Shown here: positions 7,190 through 7,483 of the stretch, piece by piece
How positions within the stretch are numbered: position 1 is the first letter of the stretch
Layout of the letters: each line of letters begins with the position of its first letter
Source of the DNA: Candidatus Mcinerneyibacteriota bacterium
GTDB lineage: Bacteria > AUK180 > JAQVHJ01
Direction: 5' to 3'
Assembly: GCA_030630935.1 (NCBI GenBank)
Contig: DAOVMD010000136.1
Location: forward strand, 1-7,483
DNA length: 7,483 bases
Position numbers and translations under genes: made by a program
The notes under the pieces: generated by a model
What the model was told of the DNA's origin: nothing
Seen by the model: only the letters and a program-made list of their open reading frames with translations
The model's database searches: none

Positions 7190-7212
7190 CCCGTATACCG
7201 AAGGTCATCGGG
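7190..7212. repeat. Imperfect hairpin of a second repeat type
   Basis: CCCG (7190-7193) pairs with CGGG (7209-7212), and inside it ACC-GAA-GGT (7197-7205) forms an inner stem; a 3 x 3 mismatch separates the two. Flanked by GTCAT, it has the look of an intergenic palindromic repeat. Confidence 0.45.
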
Positions 7213-7237
7213 AAGAGAACGCCCCGAAAAAAACGGA

Positions 7238-7300
7238 ATAAACTCTGGACACAGAAAAAAAAACAAAAGAAAAGATTTAATCCCGATATACTCTGGATAC
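7238..7300 (+). repeat. Short direct repeat pair
   Basis: ATAAACTCTGGACAC (7238-7252) and ATATACTCTGGATAC (7286-7300) match at 13 of 15 positions, 48 nt apart, with an A-rich segment between them. Confidence 0.45.
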
Positions 7301-7366
7301 CCAGGACTTCTATTCCCAATAAATCCTTTAAAAATCGTTTACGATTCTTATGAAAATGATTCGTAG

Positions 7367-7386
7367 CCTGGGGGTTTACCCCTAGG
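7367..7386. repeat. Strong GC-rich hairpin
   Basis: CCTGGGGG-TTTA-CCCCTAGG pattern: CCTGGGGG at 7367-7374 is followed by the TTTA tail and CCCCTAGG at 7379-7386, giving an 8-bp stem with one G-T wobble and a 4-nt loop. An A run follows on the plus strand and no T run follows on either strand, so it is not a standard intrinsic terminator. Confidence 0.55.
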
Positions 7387-7483
7387 AAAAATGTGTCCCA
7401 TAAAACATCACCGATTAGTTAAATAACACATTCCTAAAACATATTAACTTCAATGTAATGCTTATAATAATATACATATGAAT

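Larger units (their letters stand above)
7017..7483. other. 467-nt stretch without a convincing gene
   Basis: No open frame here has both reasonable length and protein-like composition on either strand. It contains an inverted fragment of the upstream repeat family and an AT-rich low-complexity patch (7055-7090, AATGAATAATTAAGAATGAA). It also holds a GTCATCCCG-type hairpin, a 15-nt direct repeat, A runs near 7255-7275, and several inverted repeats at 7333-7436. TATAAT at 7463-7468 before an ATG at 7478 might belong to a gene beyond the edge, but no -35 supports it. Confidence 0.6.

Noticed and set aside
7348-7401. A 17-residue minus-strand frame (MGHIFPRGKPPGYESFS)
   Set aside because: It is very short, has no clear ribosome site, and is made largely from the GC-rich hairpin at 7367-7386.
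7463-7480. TATAAT followed by an ATG at the right edge, as a promoter and start of a new gene
   Set aside because: There is no -35 at a suitable distance, no ribosome site before the ATG, and only two codons remain, so it cannot be supported.

Overview
The window looks like ordinary chromosome from a low-GC, rod-forming bacterium with two membranes. The evidence is a complete mreBCD cell-shape cluster, a membrane-anchored PpiD/SurA-like folding factor and a small putative lipoprotein. Genes carry Shine-Dalgarno sequences and use ATG, or once GTG, starts. I cannot place the organism to phylum. Gene order and the dispersed palindromic repeats would fit an uncultured lineage such as a member of the FCB group, but that is a guess.

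Bases 1-4521 hold one tightly packed leftward operon. In transcription order it reads: TPR membrane protein, mreB, mreC, mreD, endonuclease IV (nfo), and the first 83 codons of a sodium/calcium antiporter cut by the window edge. Gaps are 12 and 22 nt at the front. The last three junctions are overlaps: about 11 nt for mreC/mreD, ATGA for mreD/nfo and GTGA for nfo/antiporter. The usual mreD followers, mrdA (PBP2) and rodA, are absent.

Bases 4522-4648 are a divergent control region. A strong rightward promoter and a plausible leftward promoter face each other, with predicted start sites nearly adjacent at a 16-bp perfect palindrome. The rightward promoter drives a 609-residue PpiD-like protein (4649-6478). 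It has one N-terminal membrane helix, a SurA-type N domain and two parvulin-like folds, each lacking part of the active site.

Bases 6479-7483 are accessory in character. A 229-nt stretch carries at least two copies of a dispersed palindromic repeat with shared ends and different centres, rich in the mini-hairpin heptamer GCGAAGC. A 102-residue putative small membrane lipoprotein follows (6708-7016). The final 467 nt have no convincing gene but carry an inverted repeat fragment, hairpins, a direct repeat and overlapping inverted repeats at 7333-7436.

The leftward operon would couple cell elongation (MreB filaments, MreC/MreD, and possibly the TPR protein as an extra scaffold) with DNA repair and ion transport. 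The rightward gene serves envelope protein folding. I found no defence system, CRISPR array, tRNA, rRNA or recognisable transposase. The most interesting points are the face-to-face promoters, the TPR protein heading the mre operon, the split parvulin active site, and the repeat and hairpin region after 6479.
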